64,000 nucleotides of DNA from DASSUW01 sp963811895. Its GTDB lineage: Bacteria > Actinomycetota > Thermoleophilia > Solirubrobacterales > Solirubrobacteraceae. A program made the translations under genes and the position numbers. The notes beneath the pieces were generated by a model. The model was not told the DNA's origin, did no database searches, and saw nothing but the letters and a program-made list of their open reading frames with translations. Below, one piece after another: positions 15,523 through 26,501 of this stretch. Location of the stretch: positions 8,291-72,290 of the forward strand of contig CAWETE010000014.1 of NCBI GenBank assembly GCA_963811895.1, read 5' to 3'. Within the stretch, counting starts at the first letter, position 1, and every line of letters starts with the position of its first letter.

Positions 15523-18420
15523 TCAGCGCGGCGGCTTCGCCAAGTACCGCTTGCCGGCCTTGACGCGGATCGTCTTGTGCTTGACGTTGTCGCGCACGGA
15601 CACGACGCCTCTGGCCACTTTGGTCAGGGTCCCGGCGCACGAGTCCTGCACCAGCCACTTGGTGCCCACCACGGTCGCCGCGCTGTGCTTGCCCTCCGTG
15701 CGGAACTTGCCCTTGCCGTCGCCCCACAGGCGGCGCTTCTTCGGCCTCTTCTTCGCCACGCTGGCCTTGCCGGCGGTGCATTTGGCGAGCTTCTGGGTGA
15801 GCTTGAGTTTGGTGATCGGGCCCTGCTGGGTGACGAGGAAGATGCCGTCGAAGAACTTGGCGCTCTGGGAGGCCCCTCCGCTCTTGCTCTGCGAGGTGAG
15901 CAGAACCGTGCCGTGCGTGGTGTCCACAGTCGAGCCGACCGGGATGCCCTCGGCCGCGTTCAGCTCGACGAATGCCTTGCTGCCCTTGACGCGGACGCGG
16001 ACGGTCCCGGCGACCTCGCTCACCACGACCGTCTTGCCGGCCGTCGGGGCCGGGGGCGGCGCCGCCGAGGTCGCGGCGATCGTGAACGTCTGGGTTGCCG
16101 GAGTCACGTCCGGGTTCCCCGAGGGGTCTTTGGCGCGCACCTGGAAGGTGTGAACACCCGCCGCCAATGGGGGCGCCACGAACGGCGACGTGCACGGGGC
16201 AAACGAAGCCCCGTCGAGGCTGCACTCGAAGCTCGAACCCAGCTCGCTCGACGAGAACGTGAAGGTCGGTTGCGGGTTTGTCGTCGTGCCGGGCGGACCC
16301 GAGACCAGCGTCGTCTCGGGCGGAACGGCGTCCACGGCGATGCCGTACTGGCTGGACGTCGCGACGCTCGTGTCGGAGCTGGTAGCGACGGTCATCCGGT
16401 AGCTGCCCGGCGTGGCGGGGTTGGTGATGCCGTTGAACTCAAGCCGTGCCGTGGTGGACGCGCCGATCGCCCCGAAGATCGAGCAGGTCGTCTGGCGCGT
16501 GCTGGTGTTGGGGGTCGGGCAGCTACCGATCCGCGTGGTGCCGTCGAACACGCCGCCGCCGCCGTAGTTGGCGAACGTCGTCCCGGCCGGGAACGTGACG
16601 TCGACCGTGCTCTGGGCGGTGTTCGAGAGCGCGCCCGTCGGCGAGGTCGTGAAGGTCACGATGTACTGCGTCGTCGCGGACTGCAATGAGCTTCCGGGAG
16701 CGACCGCCAGGTTGGTCATCGTGTTGGCGGGCGCGACGGTGTAGCTCTGCGAGCTGGTGGGGGTGGTGTCCGAGCTGGTGGCGACGGTGAGCGCGTAGGT
16801 GCTGGCGGGCGTGGCGGGGTTGGTGATGCCGTTGAACTCAAGCCGTGCCGTGGTGGACGCGCCGATCGCCCCGAAGATCGAGCAGGTCGTCTGGCGCGTG
16901 CTGGGGTTGGGGGTCGGGCAGCTACCGATCCGCGTGGCGCCGTCGAACACGCCGCCGCCGCCGTAGTTGGCGAACGTCGTCCCGGCCGGGAACGTGACGT
17001 CGACCGTGCTCTGGGCGGTGCTGGAGAGCCCGCCGGTGGCGGTCGTGGCGAAGCCGATCACGTATTGGGTGCGCGCGCCGGCCCCGTTGGAAGGTGACGT
17101 GTTGTTCACGCTGATGTTCGAGAGCGTGTTGGCGGGCGCGACGGTGTAGCTCTGCGAGCTGGTGGGGGTGGTGTCCGAGCTGGTGGCGACGGTGAGCGCG
17201 TAGGTGCTGGCGGGCGTGGCGGGGTTGGTGATGCCGTTGAACTCAAGCCGTGCCGTGGTGGACGCGCCGATCGCCCCGAAGATCGAGCAGGTCGTCTGGC
17301 GCGTGCTGGGGTTGGGGGTCGGGCAGCTACCGATCCGCGTGGCGCCGTCGAACACGCCGCCGCCGCCGTAGTTGGCGAACGTCGTCCCGGCCGGGAACGT
17401 GACGTCGACCGTGCTCTGGGCGGTGCTGGAGAGCCCGCCGGTGGCGGTCGTGGCGAAGCCGATCACGTATTGGGTGCGCGCGCCGGCCCCGTTGGAAGGT
17501 GACGTGTTGTTCACGCTGATGTTCGAGAGCGTGTTGGCGGGCGCGACGGTGTAGCTCTGCGAGCTGGTGGGGGTGGTGTCCGAGCTGGTGGCGACGGTGA
17601 GCGCGTAGGTGCTGGCGGGCGTGGCGGGGTTGGTGATGCCGTTGAACTCAAGCCGTGCCGTGGTGGACGCGCCGATCGCCCCGAAGATCGAGCAGGTCGT
17701 CTGGCGCGTGCTGGGGTTGGGGGTCGGGCAGCTACCGATCCGCGTGGCGCCGTCGAACACGCCGCCGCCGCCGTAGTTGGCGAACGTCGTCCCGGCCGGG
17801 AACGTGACGTCGACCGTGCTCTGGGCGGTGCTGGAGAGCCCGCCGGTGGCGGTCGTGGCGAAGCCGATCACGTATTGGGTGCGCGCGCCGGCCCCGTTGG
17901 AAGGTGACGTGTTGTTCACGCTGATGTTCGAGAGCGTGTTGGCGGGCGCGACGGTGTAGCTCTGCGAGCTGGTGGGGGTGGTGTCCGAGCTGGTGGCGAC
18001 GGTGAGCGCGTAGGTGCTGGCGGGCGTGGCGGGGTTGGTGATGCCGTTGAACTCAAGCCGTGCCGTGGTGGACGCGCCGATCGCCCCGAAGATCGAGCAG
18101 GTCGTCTGGCGCGTGCTGGGGTTGGGGGTCGGGCAGCTACCGATCCGCGTGGCGCCGTCGAACACGCCGCCGCCGCCGTAGTTGGCGAACGTCGTCCCGG
18201 CCGGGAACGTCACAGTGATTGTGCCCCCGGCGGCGAGCGCCCCGCTCGCCGACGTGACGAAGCTCACCACGTACTGCGTCCGCGCTCCGGCAGCGTTCGA
18301 CGGCGACCCGTTGGCCACGGTCAGGCTGCCGACCGAACTCGCACTTGCCGGCGCCGCCCCGATCAGGAGCGCGCCGAGCAGCGCGAACAGGGCGAGCGCT
18401 CGTCTCCCGTACGCCTCCAT
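15523..18420 (-). CDS. Secreted repeat protein with five 135-residue beta-sandwich repeats
   Basis: 965 residues from the ATG at 18420. Signal peptide of about 28 residues ending APASA, then five tandem units each with VDVTFPAGTTFANYGGGGVF, a Cys pair (GSCPTP... TCSIFG) and ARLEFNGITNPATP. Units two to four are identical at protein and DNA level; one and five diverge. Next comes an Ig-like domain of the type common in actinobacterial surface proteins (PPETTLVSGPPGTTTNPQP) and a FecR-like basic C-terminal domain (GSKAFVELNAAEGIPVGSTV). No sortase motif or membrane anchor. Probably an envelope or matrix protein; function unknown. The unit with paired Cys probably carries one disulfide. Confidence 0.8.
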   Translation of the reverse strand: MEAYGRRALALFALLGALLIGAAPASASSVGSLTVANGSPSNAAGARTQYVVSFVTSASGALAAGGTITVTFPAGTTFANYGGGGVFDGATRIGSCPTPNPSTRQTTCSIFGAIGASTTARLEFNGITNPATPASTYALTVATSSDTTPTSSQSYTVAPANTLSNISVNNTSPSNGAGARTQYVIGFATTATGGLSSTAQSTVDVTFPAGTTFANYGGGGVFDGATRIGSCPTPNPSTRQTTCSIFGAIGASTTARLEFNGITNPATPASTYALTVATSSDTTPTSSQSYTVAPANTLSNISVNNTSPSNGAGARTQYVIGFATTATGGLSSTAQSTVDVTFPAGTTFANYGGGGVFDGATRIGSCPTPNPSTRQTTCSIFGAIGASTTARLEFNGITNPATPASTYALTVATSSDTTPTSSQSYTVAPANTLSNISVNNTSPSNGAGARTQYVIGFATTATGGLSSTAQSTVDVTFPAGTTFANYGGGGVFDGATRIGSCPTPNPSTRQTTCSIFGAIGASTTARLEFNGITNPATPASTYALTVATSSDTTPTSSQSYTVAPANTMTNLAVAPGSSLQSATTQYIVTFTTSPTGALSNTAQSTVDVTFPAGTTFANYGGGGVFDGTTRIGSCPTPNTSTRQTTCSIFGAIGASTTARLEFNGITNPATPGSYRMTVATSSDTSVATSSQYGIAVDAVPPETTLVSGPPGTTTNPQPTFTFSSSELGSSFECSLDGASFAPCTSPFVAPPLAAGVHTFQVRAKDPSGNPDVTPATQTFTIAATSAAPPPAPTAGKTVVVSEVAGTVRVRVKGSKAFVELNAAEGIPVGSTVDTTHGTVLLTSQSKSGGASQSAKFFDGIFLVTQQGPITKLKLTQKLAKCTAGKASVAKKRPKKRRLWGDGKGKFRTEGKHSAATVVGTKWLVQDSCAGTLTKVARGVVSVRDNVKHKTIRVKAGKRYLAKPPR
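16723..17937. repeat. Three perfect 405-bp tandem repeats
   Basis: Units 16723-17127, 17128-17532 and 17533-17937 are each 405 bp (135 codons) and appear identical base for base. The identity extends into the fourth copy to about 18209, after which it diverges. Such perfect, in-frame units imply very recent expansion or gene conversion. Copy number may vary between strains, or be collapsed or expanded in the assembly. Confidence 0.9.
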
Positions 18421-18506
18421 CGCAGGCGACGGTATCCACGACCGCGAGAGGTCATCCTGAACTTTCGACCGGCCCCTCGACGCGAGTGTCACTTAGGCGA
18501 CGGTGA

Positions 18507-18709
18507 CGGAGCCGCCCGCCCGCGCTCGCCGCTCAGCTCGCCGCACCGCTCACCGTTGCCGAGCCGGATCAGGTGGGCGCGCTGTGCGTGTTCCCGGTGA
18601 TCGCCGGCCGCGCGTCCGAGCTGGACTATCTGCGCAGCGAACTTAGGCCGATAGGCGCAAGCCACTCCTCAGGTCCCGAGAGGATCGAGTGCTTGTTCGT
18701 GACGTAGAT
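18507..18709 (+). pseudogene. Possible fragment of an ARPP-1-like domain gene
   Basis: The 18421-18893 interval has no convincing complete gene. A plus-strand open stretch encodes LAAPLTVAEPDQVGALCVFP followed by VIAGRASELDYL, resembling the N-terminal strand pattern of ARPP-1-type domains, but it has no start codon and ends at a stop after about 67 codons. A 48-codon minus-strand ORF (18626-18772, MPLQRIRYLGFTSF...) overlaps it. Both may be remnants of decayed genes. The rest of the interval shows nothing recognisable. Confidence 0.25.
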
Positions 18710-18893
18710 CTCGTTGCCGCCGGGCAGCGCGAAGGACGTGAAGCCGAGGTAGCGGATCCGCTGTAAGGGCATCGGTCAATCGTATGCCAGCGCAATCTGG
18801 GTAGTTGACGGAATGGCGGATTATCGGGCGCCAGCGCGAGCTACCGCTTTCCGCCTGATGAGGTGCGCGCTCCCAGCGCGTATCGCGCGACCA

Positions 18894-20452
18894 TCATGAG
18901 CGGCGGCAGAGTGAGCGTCGCTGTCGCACTTCGACGCGTAGGCCGTCGGGTCGCTGGCGAGCGACGATACGGCCACGACAGCGTTCCTCGACGTCATTGA
19001 AGTTCGTGTACCGGGACCACAGGGCGCATCGGATCAGTCGGGCCGCGGCGCGTCGGCAGCCACGAGCCAGTAGCTCGTAGTACGACCCGCCGTCTCCGTA
19101 GGCGTAGTCATCTAGCGCGCGATGGATCGTGCGTCTCGCCCGCGCGAGCTCGACCCTGCGGCGCGTGCTCAGGCCGATGCGGTGGGTGACGCGGCGCACC
19201 GCGTCCGCCACGGTGAGTTCGAGGCGGTAGTCGGCCGGCGCGAGGCGACGCGGGAGCATCAGGCTGCTGTCTCCGGGCGGCACGACGGCCGTGATCTTCG
19301 CGACCGTCCGGCGTCCGTTGAGGATCCGCAGGGTCGCTGTTCCGCCAAACGACGACGTGACGGAGACGGCCCGGTGCGTGATCGTCCTGTACGTCTGCGG
19401 CCGGATCGCGACGACCGGGTGCGGGCCCGCGCCGACGACGCGCAGGAGCTCCCCGTGGCGTTGCGGGACATCGAAGTCGGTCACCAAGCCCGACCCAAAG
19501 CGGAACACCTGCATGTCCAACTCGCCGGAGGCGTCGAGTGTGACATCGTCGGCCACGAGCAGCTCGCCGGAGGCGCCGACGGCGACCGCGTCGCTCCTGA
19601 TCAAGCTCGTCTGAAACAGGGCGCCGCTGGCTGGACCGCCGTCTCCGCGGCCGAGCCGGGGCGTCAGCCCGAACAGCGTGCGCGGCGGCTCTTCGGAGCG
19701 GCGAAGGCGGATCGCTCCGATCCGAGTGGCTCGATCAGCGTGCCGTCGGCGAGCGTCGCCAAGCCGTTCATTGTCGACGAGCCGAGCCGCTGCCGGCGGC
19801 CGTCGCCGCCCGCTACCGCGAGCCCGACGCCGCTGGCGCCGATTGCGGCGAGCCCGTCGCCGGGCAGGCCGACGAGGTTCTCGGTGGAGGGCTGCCCCAG
19901 CTCATCCGGCGGCCCGCGCCGGCGCCACACGATGTCCCCCGGCGGGCCGAGCCTCCAGATCGCGTCGTTCACGGCCACCAGCGCGCCGCCGTCTTCCAGC
20001 GCGGCCACCTCGTCGAACCCGAAGTCGTGCAGCGGCGGCGACGCCACCCACGTGGCAGCGCCGGCCGAGAGACGATGCAGGCTGCCGTCGACGCCTACGA
20101 CCGCCAGCAGGGCCCCGTCGGGGGCGACATCGATGTCGCGGGCACCCACGCGCTCGCCGTCGACGTGGATCGGAGGTAGCGCGCGGAGCCTGCCGTCGGC
20201 GTCGATGCGCCAACCCGCCCGCCTTCCGGTCTCCTCGGTGAAGACGATCGTGCCGTCCGGGGCCGTCGCGACCCGGGCGATGCGCAGCCGCGCTTCGGTC
20301 GCCGCCAACCCGTCGCGCGGCGGCGTCGTGCCGCCGCCCGCGATCGTGTAGACACGCGCCTCCGGCTCCATGAACGCAGGCACCTGTGCATGGGCAGGCC
20401 CGACGGGGACCAGCAGCGCGATCCCGATACCCACTGCTCGCCTCCACTCCAT
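18894..20452 (-). CDS. Secreted NHL-repeat protein (frame broken near 19680)
   Basis: Exported protein of about 520 residues from the ATG at 20452, signal peptide MEWRRAVGIGIALLVPVG ending PAHA. It contains NHL/beta-propeller blades: ARVYTIAGGGTTPP, RIARVATAPDGTIVFTEE, and, past the break, RLGRGDGGPASGALF with AVAVGASGELLVADD. The C-terminus is an Arg-rich helical domain with several Cys (RLIRCALWSRYTNFNDVEER). The two frames join if one base is restored near 19680. The NHL blades suggest extracellular ligand binding; no enzyme domain is seen. Codon bias is weaker than in the housekeeping genes, as in the rest of this accessory region. Confidence 0.6.
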
Positions 20453-20646
20453 CGCTGCATCATCGCCGTCGGCGGGGACAAGAACACCGGGCCACGTTTG
20501 ACTTGGCGCGTTCGGCCGTGTCTGGTCTGCTCGATGCAACCCAGTAGTCAGGCGTTACCGCGGAAGCGCTTCTGCTGCGCTGCTTCTTTGCGCGCACTGC
20601 TGCGGTTGGCGCTCACGCGCGACACGGCCGGCGGTAGGGTCGGCCC

Positions 20647-21627
20647 GTGAGGGTGCTCTTCTCGGTTGTCGCGTCCTCGATCGTGCTGCTGGCTTGGGCA
20701 CCGTCGGCGTCCGGGCAGGCGTCGAAGGCGGGCGGTACGTCGGTGATGTCTCGTTTGGCGGCGACCGGTGTCGTAACTGCGTCCGGCTCGTCGCGGCGAA
20801 CGACGGCGGGGAACTGCAGCGATCCTCGACCATCGATCTGACACGGCGGTGGCGACATGGCATGTCGGGCGATGTCCCGTTCTGGTTCGACGCGTTCACC
20901 CTGGACGATCGCTACCGGGTTCCTATCGCTTGCCGATGAGTCGTTCTCGCGGACCGTCCGCTATTCCGTCGCCTTCGGTGCGGCTCGCGGGCCGGTTCGC
21001 GCGCAGCGGTCGTCGGCTCCGCGGCACGCTCGTGGTGCGGAGCCATCGCCCCCGGTGCAAGATGCATACGAGCGTACGACTGAGGGCTCGACTGGATCCC
21101 CGGCCGCGCGCGCCGGTGACCGGTCGCGGGTCCCGCTGCGACCCATACTTCACGGGGCGGTGGCCACGGGAGGCACGCTGGGACGTCTTCGACCTCGACA
21201 TCGGCTGCACCGCGGCGCGAGCGGCGGCGCGAGTGTGGCTGACCGATCCCTCGTGGAGCAGCCTCGCGGAGGGGACGTTCTGCGCCGCCGGTGAACTGCA
21301 GTGCGGGCCAGTCGCCCGCGGGGAGCGCGCACCGCCGGATCAGGTGCGGTGCGTGCGCCCGGATGCGACCGATCCTGCCGTCGAGCTGCTGCTGACCCAG
21401 CAGTGCGACTACGACGACAGCATCGAGACCTGGACGACGAACGTCGCCTGCCGCGAGGCGCTGGCGGTCCTGACGCCTACTTCTGGGAGGACAACTCGGA
21501 CTGCTTCGACGAGACATGCTCGGTCTACGGCTACTCGTGCCGGCTCGAAGACGGCACCGACACGAGCTTCATCCACCGCTGTCGCTCAGGCGAGCGCTCC
21601 GTGATCGAGTTCAACGTGTACGGCTGA
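20647..21627 (+). pseudogene. Secreted hypothetical protein with four frame breaks
   Basis: GTG-initiated signal peptide (MRVLFSVVASSIVLLAWAPS ASGQ) followed by a conceptual protein of about 326 residues spread over three frames, with breaks near 20735, 20930, 20990 and 21470. Pieces include YVGDVSFGGDRCRNCVRLV, RLAGRFARSGRRLRGTLVV, and a Cys-rich C-terminus CDYDDSIETWTTNVACREA then DAYFWEDNSDCFDETCSVYG. The middle pattern (GRF..SGRRLRGTL) resembles beta-sandwich modules of secreted actinobacterial proteins. Two breaks are one-base gains and two are losses, unlike the gain-only pattern elsewhere, so real decay is possible. No family assigned. Confidence 0.5.
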
Positions 21628-22074
21628 ACGCCCGGGGGCACCGACGCACGTCCGCTGCGGCACTCGGACTGCTCTTACGCCGAATGAGTGCTTCGCGGTC
21701 GATGCCCCGTCAGGTTCGGCGATTAGCCGGGCGGCGTCCTGGCGAGCGAGCTCGAACAGGCGCTGGGGTCGCGGCCGAACTAAAGCCAGGCCGCCGGGCT
21801 CAGCCGGCCGAGCGCCTCGTCTTCTGTGTCGCACCACGAGGACCCTGTGACCGCGAGTTTGGGCCCGGCAGCGCGGCGGAAGGCTATTGGCGACGTTGTT
21901 GGCGACGTTCTTGGCCCGACCCGGCTCGCGCCGGGTGTCACAAAGTTGTTACAAACTCGAATTCCTCGCTACACTCCGCCGCGCCGCCCAGGCCTGGGAC
22001 CGGGGGAACATGGTCCCGCCGCCGCATTCGCGCGCGGGGATGGTCCGGGGGCGACTTCGCCATGTCCACATCTC
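21628..22074. other. Non-coding stretch before the ATP synthase operon
   Basis: About 450 bases without a convincing gene. Contents seen: a 12-bp direct repeat TTGGCGACGTTG/TTGGCGACGTTC (21887-21898, 21899-21910), a perfect 7-bp hairpin ACCCGGC (21919-21925)/GCCGGGT (21930-21936) with TCGC loop, then a promoter. The first 250 bases show nothing recognisable. Confidence 0.6.
21946..21975 (+). promoter_or_regulatory. Likely promoter of the ATP synthase operon
   Basis: -35 TTGTTA (21946-21951), 18-bp spacer, -10 TACACT (21970-21975), in a local AT-rich segment immediately after a hairpin and roughly 100 bases upstream of the first gene. No other good sigma-70-like pair is seen before the operon. 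Confidence 0.5.
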
Positions 22075-22494
22075 GTGATCGCTTTGCCGACCGTGCCCGC
22101 TGACACCGCGCCGCGTGGCTTCGACGCCCTCGCCGTCTTCCGCTACCTCGACGTGTGGCTGCTGGTCCTCGCCACGCCGTTCGTGATCCTGCTCGGCGCG
22201 CCCGTGCTCGGCTTCGTGGTCGGGGCCGTCGCGTGGATCATCCAGCGCTTCGCGGCGGTCGCGATCGAGCGCCGCGCGGCCCGCGCGACCGACGTCAGGA
22301 CGGCCCTCGGGCTCAACATGGGCTCGTTGGTAATACGCGCGTGGCTCATCGGCCTTACCATCCTGGCCGTCGGCCTGATCGCCGGACGCGAAGACGGGCT
22401 CACGGCGGGCATAACCGTGCTCGTCGCGTTCACCGTGTACTTCGCCACCTCCTTGATCCTTCGCCCTCTGGAGAGGAAGTCCCCAACCCCATGA
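22075..22494 (+). CDS. AtpI-like membrane protein of the ATP synthase operon
   Basis: 139 residues with four hydrophobic segments (WLLVLATPFVILLGAPVLGF, then one around VAWIIQRFAAVAI, IRAWLIGLTILAVGLIAG, and TAGITVLVAFTVYFATSLIL). Its position directly before atpB and its small polytopic form match AtpI, thought to help c-ring assembly or Mg2+ supply. Sequence identity to characterised AtpI is not evident, so the name rests on context. GTG at 22075 is the most upstream sensible start; GTG at 22093 is an alternative. The stop overlaps the atpB ATG (ATGA). Confidence 0.65.
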   Translation: MIALPTVPADTAPRGFDALAVFRYLDVWLLVLATPFVILLGAPVLGFVVGAVAWIIQRFAAVAIERRAARATDVRTALGLNMGSLVIRAWLIGLTILAVGLIAGREDGLTAGITVLVAFTVYFATSLILRPLERKSPTP

Positions 22495-23390
22495 CGACCA
22501 GGTCCAAGATCCTGTTCGGAGTCCTCGGCTTCTACTTCTTCTCGCTGGTCGCCGTCGTCGTGATCTTCGGCTTCACGCGCACCGACAACGACGAGTTCGT
22601 GCCGCAGAACGAGTTCAAGCTCGACACCTGGGTCGACCTGCCGGGGCCGATGGACATCAACAAGGCGGTCATGTACCTCGATGATCGCCGGGATCCTGAC
22701 GTGCGGCACGATGATCTGGATCGCGGGCAAGATGCAGCAGCGGCCGAACCGCGTGCAGACCGCCGTCGAGGCGCTGTTCTCGCTCATGCGGGACAACATC
22801 ACCTACGGGAACCTCGACAACACGATGGCGAAGAAGTGGTTCCCGTTCATCGGGACGATCTTCCTCTTCATCTGGTTCAACAACCTGATCGGCTACATCC
22901 CGCTGCCGACCAACACAGAGCACACCTTCGAGCTGCTCGGCTTCGACATCCCGAGCTTCGCGATCTACGCGGCGACCGCGAACCTGTCGGTGCCGCTGAC
23001 GCTCGCGCTTGATCGTGTTCGTCTCCTACACCGTCGAGGGCGTCCGTGCCAAGGGCGCGGGCGGCTACCTCAAGAGCCTGATCCCGGCCGGCGTCACGGG
23101 CGCGATGGCGGCGTTCATCTTCGTCCTCGAGTTCCTCTCGAACTTCATGCGCCTGATCAGCCTCTCCGTTCGTCTCTTCGCCAACATCCTCGCCGGCCAC
23201 CTGATCATCCTCTTCATGTCCGGCGGCCTGGCCGTGCTGCTCGGGCGTCGAGGCGCTCGGCATCGTCACGCTGCCGATCGGCGTCGCCCTGTTCATCTTC
23301 GAGGTCGGCCTGGTCGCAACGCTTCAGGCGTTCATCTTCGCCACGCTGACTGCCATCTACCTCGGCGGCGCCGTCGCCGAGCATCACTAA
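22491..23390 (+). CDS. atpB: ATP synthase F0 subunit a (three one-base insertions)
   Basis: Membrane stator subunit forming the proton half-channels against the c-ring. N-terminal helix (ILFGVLGFYFFSLVAVVVIF), the ALFSLMRDNI region, PFIGTIFLFIWFNNLIGYIP, and the key helix with the essential Arg in MRLISLSVRLFANILAGHLI. The last helix is FIFATLTAIYLGG. The frame is broken three times by extra bases at about 22680, 23009 and 23244; deleting each restores a continuous 298-residue protein ending AEHH, and the three shifts sum to zero. Since the subunit is indispensable, consensus error is more likely than decay. Confidence 0.85.
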
Positions 23391-23407
23391 CGCAAAGGAG
23401 CACTTCG

Positions 23408-23686
23408 GTGGACCTGCTCTTCTCTGTAGTGACCATCCTGGCCCAGGCGGGCGCCGAGAACGGGGCGGACGCCGGCAAGGCGATCGCCCTCGGTGTCGGT
23501 GGTGGCCTGGGCGCCGTCGGCGCCGGCGTCGGCATCGGCATCATCTTCGGCAAGGTCATCGAGTCCGTGACCCGTCAGCCGGAGATGCGCGACGAGATCA
23601 CCGGCATCCAGTGGCTCGGCTTCGCGCTCACCGAGGCCTGCTTCTTCTACGGGCTGGTCGCGGGCCTGATCGCGTTCTTCCTCTAG
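23408..23686 (+). CDS. atpE: ATP synthase F0 subunit c
   Basis: 92-residue hairpin of two membrane helices forming the proton-driven ring. Helix 1 has the Gly/Ala motif GGGLGAVGAGVGIGIIFGKV, the polar loop is RQPEMRDEITG with the Arg-Gln-Pro that contacts gamma/epsilon, and helix 2 carries the proton-binding Glu in ALTEACFFYGLVAGLIAFF. Absence of the Gln/Ser-Thr sodium ligands suggests proton coupling. GTG start with AAAGGAG (23394-23400) upstream. It lies 17 bases after atpB. Confidence 0.95.
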   Translation: MDLLFSVVTILAQAGAENGADAGKAIALGVGGGLGAVGAGVGIGIIFGKVIESVTRQPEMRDEITGIQWLGFALTEACFFYGLVAGLIAFFL

Positions 23687-23693
23687 GCCGGAC

Positions 23694-24261
23694 ATGACCG
23701 ACCTGTCGCTACTGATCGCGACCGCCGCCGAAGGCGAGGAGGAGGGCGGCAGCTTCCTGGTCTCGCCCGACATCGGGCTGATGATCTGGACGCTGATCGT
23801 CTTCGGGCTCTCGCTCTACCTCCTCAACAAGCTGGCGTTCCCGCGGATCGCCGAGGCGCTCGACCGCCGCCAGAAGCGCGATCGAGGAGTCGATCGACCA
23901 CGCCGAGCAGATTCGCAAGGAGGCGGACCAGATCCTCGCCGAGTACCGCGAGCGGCTCGCCGAGGCGCGCGGTCAGGCGGACGAGATCGTCGCCCGCGCG
24001 CGCAAGACCGGCGAGGCGGCCGAGGGCGAGATCCTCGCCGACGCCCGCGCCAAGCGCGAGGAGATGATGGAGCAGACGCGCAAGGACATCGAGGCCGAGA
24101 CGCGCCGCGCGATCCAGGAGATCCGCGCCGAGGTCGCCGACCTCACGGTGCTGGCCACGGAGAAGGTCACGCGCAAGACGCTCACCGACGCCGACCACAA
24201 GCGGCTCGTCGAGGAGGCCCTCGCCGAGCTCGACTTCGCCTCGCTGGCCGAGGAGCGCTGA
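23694..24261 (+). CDS. atpF: ATP synthase F0 subunit b (one-base insertion at 23877)
   Basis: Peripheral stalk subunit. Short N-terminal region, one membrane helix (PDIGLMIWTLIVFGLSLYLL), then a long charged coiled coil (IEESIDHAEQIRKEADQ, continuing with EIVARARKTGEAAEGEILAD) that binds delta and F1. The frame shifts at 23877 where an extra C separates RRQK from AIEESID; removing it gives about 188 residues. Start ATG 23694 is 7 bases after atpE. The stop TGA shares a base with the atpH ATG. Confidence 0.88.
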
Positions 24262-24791
24262 TGGAAGAGATCGCCGTGGTCTACGCGCGTTCGCTGTTCG
24301 AGGTCGCCAAGGACCAGGACAAGCTGGACGACGTGCGCGAGCAGCTCGGCGCGTTCTCCGACGCCCTGTCGGAGAGCCGCGAGCTCCAGGTCTTCTTCTT
24401 CTCGCCCTACTTCTCGACGCCGGAGAAGGAGGACGGGCTGGACCGCGCCGTCACGGACGCCGACCCGGTGATCCTGAACTTCCTCAAGCTGCTGATCGAG
24501 AAGCACCGCATGCCGGTGATCTTCCGCATCCGCGAGAACTACGACCGGCTCTGGGAGGACGAGAACAAGCTGCTCCCGGTCGAGATCACCTCGGCCGTCG
24601 AGCTCGACGAGTCGATCGCCAAGCAGCTCGGCGATCGCATCCAGGAGCAGACCGGCCGCAAGGTCGAGCTCTCCTCCCGCGTGGAGCCCGACATCCTGGG
24701 CGGCATCGTCGTCCAGGTCGGCAACTCCGTGCTCGACGCCTCGATCCGAAACCGACTTGAACAGCTTCGCAAGACCGTTGTGAAGGCCTAG
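24261..24791 (+). CDS. atpH: ATP synthase F1 subunit delta
   Basis: 176-residue delta (OSCP) subunit linking the b stalk to the top of the alpha3beta3 head. N-terminal helical domain starts EEIAVVYARSLFEVAKDQDK, typical for delta; the C-terminal conserved segment is VEPDILGGIVVQVGNSVLDA followed by RLEQLRKTV, which matches the family signature. Length normal. Start overlaps the atpF stop by one base; 7 bases separate it from atpA. Confidence 0.95.
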   Translation: MEEIAVVYARSLFEVAKDQDKLDDVREQLGAFSDALSESRELQVFFFSPYFSTPEKEDGLDRAVTDADPVILNFLKLLIEKHRMPVIFRIRENYDRLWEDENKLLPVEITSAVELDESIAKQLGDRIQEQTGRKVELSSRVEPDILGGIVVQVGNSVLDASIRNRLEQLRKTVVKA

Positions 24792-24798
24792 GAGATCC

Positions 24799-26499
<1,701 letters not shown>

Positions 26500-26501
26500 C
26501 C

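Noticed and set aside
16723..17937. Tandem repeats considered as CRISPR array
   Set aside because: Units are 405 bp, contiguous and in frame with a protein; there are no short repeats with variable spacers and no cas genes.
16967..17959. Repeated 60-codon plus-strand ORFs at 405-bp spacing
   Set aside because: They are shadows of the tandem repeats in the minus-strand secreted protein and show no independent coding signal.
20540..20646. GAAGCGCTTC palindrome (20563-20572) as an operator
   Set aside because: A single 10-bp palindrome between two divergent, damaged genes with no regulator nearby is not enough support.
22680..23244. Programmed frameshifting in atpB
   Set aside because: Three separate sites lack slippery motifs, stop-adjacent pausing or downstream pseudoknots, and similar one-base gains occur in unrelated genes, so technical error is favoured.
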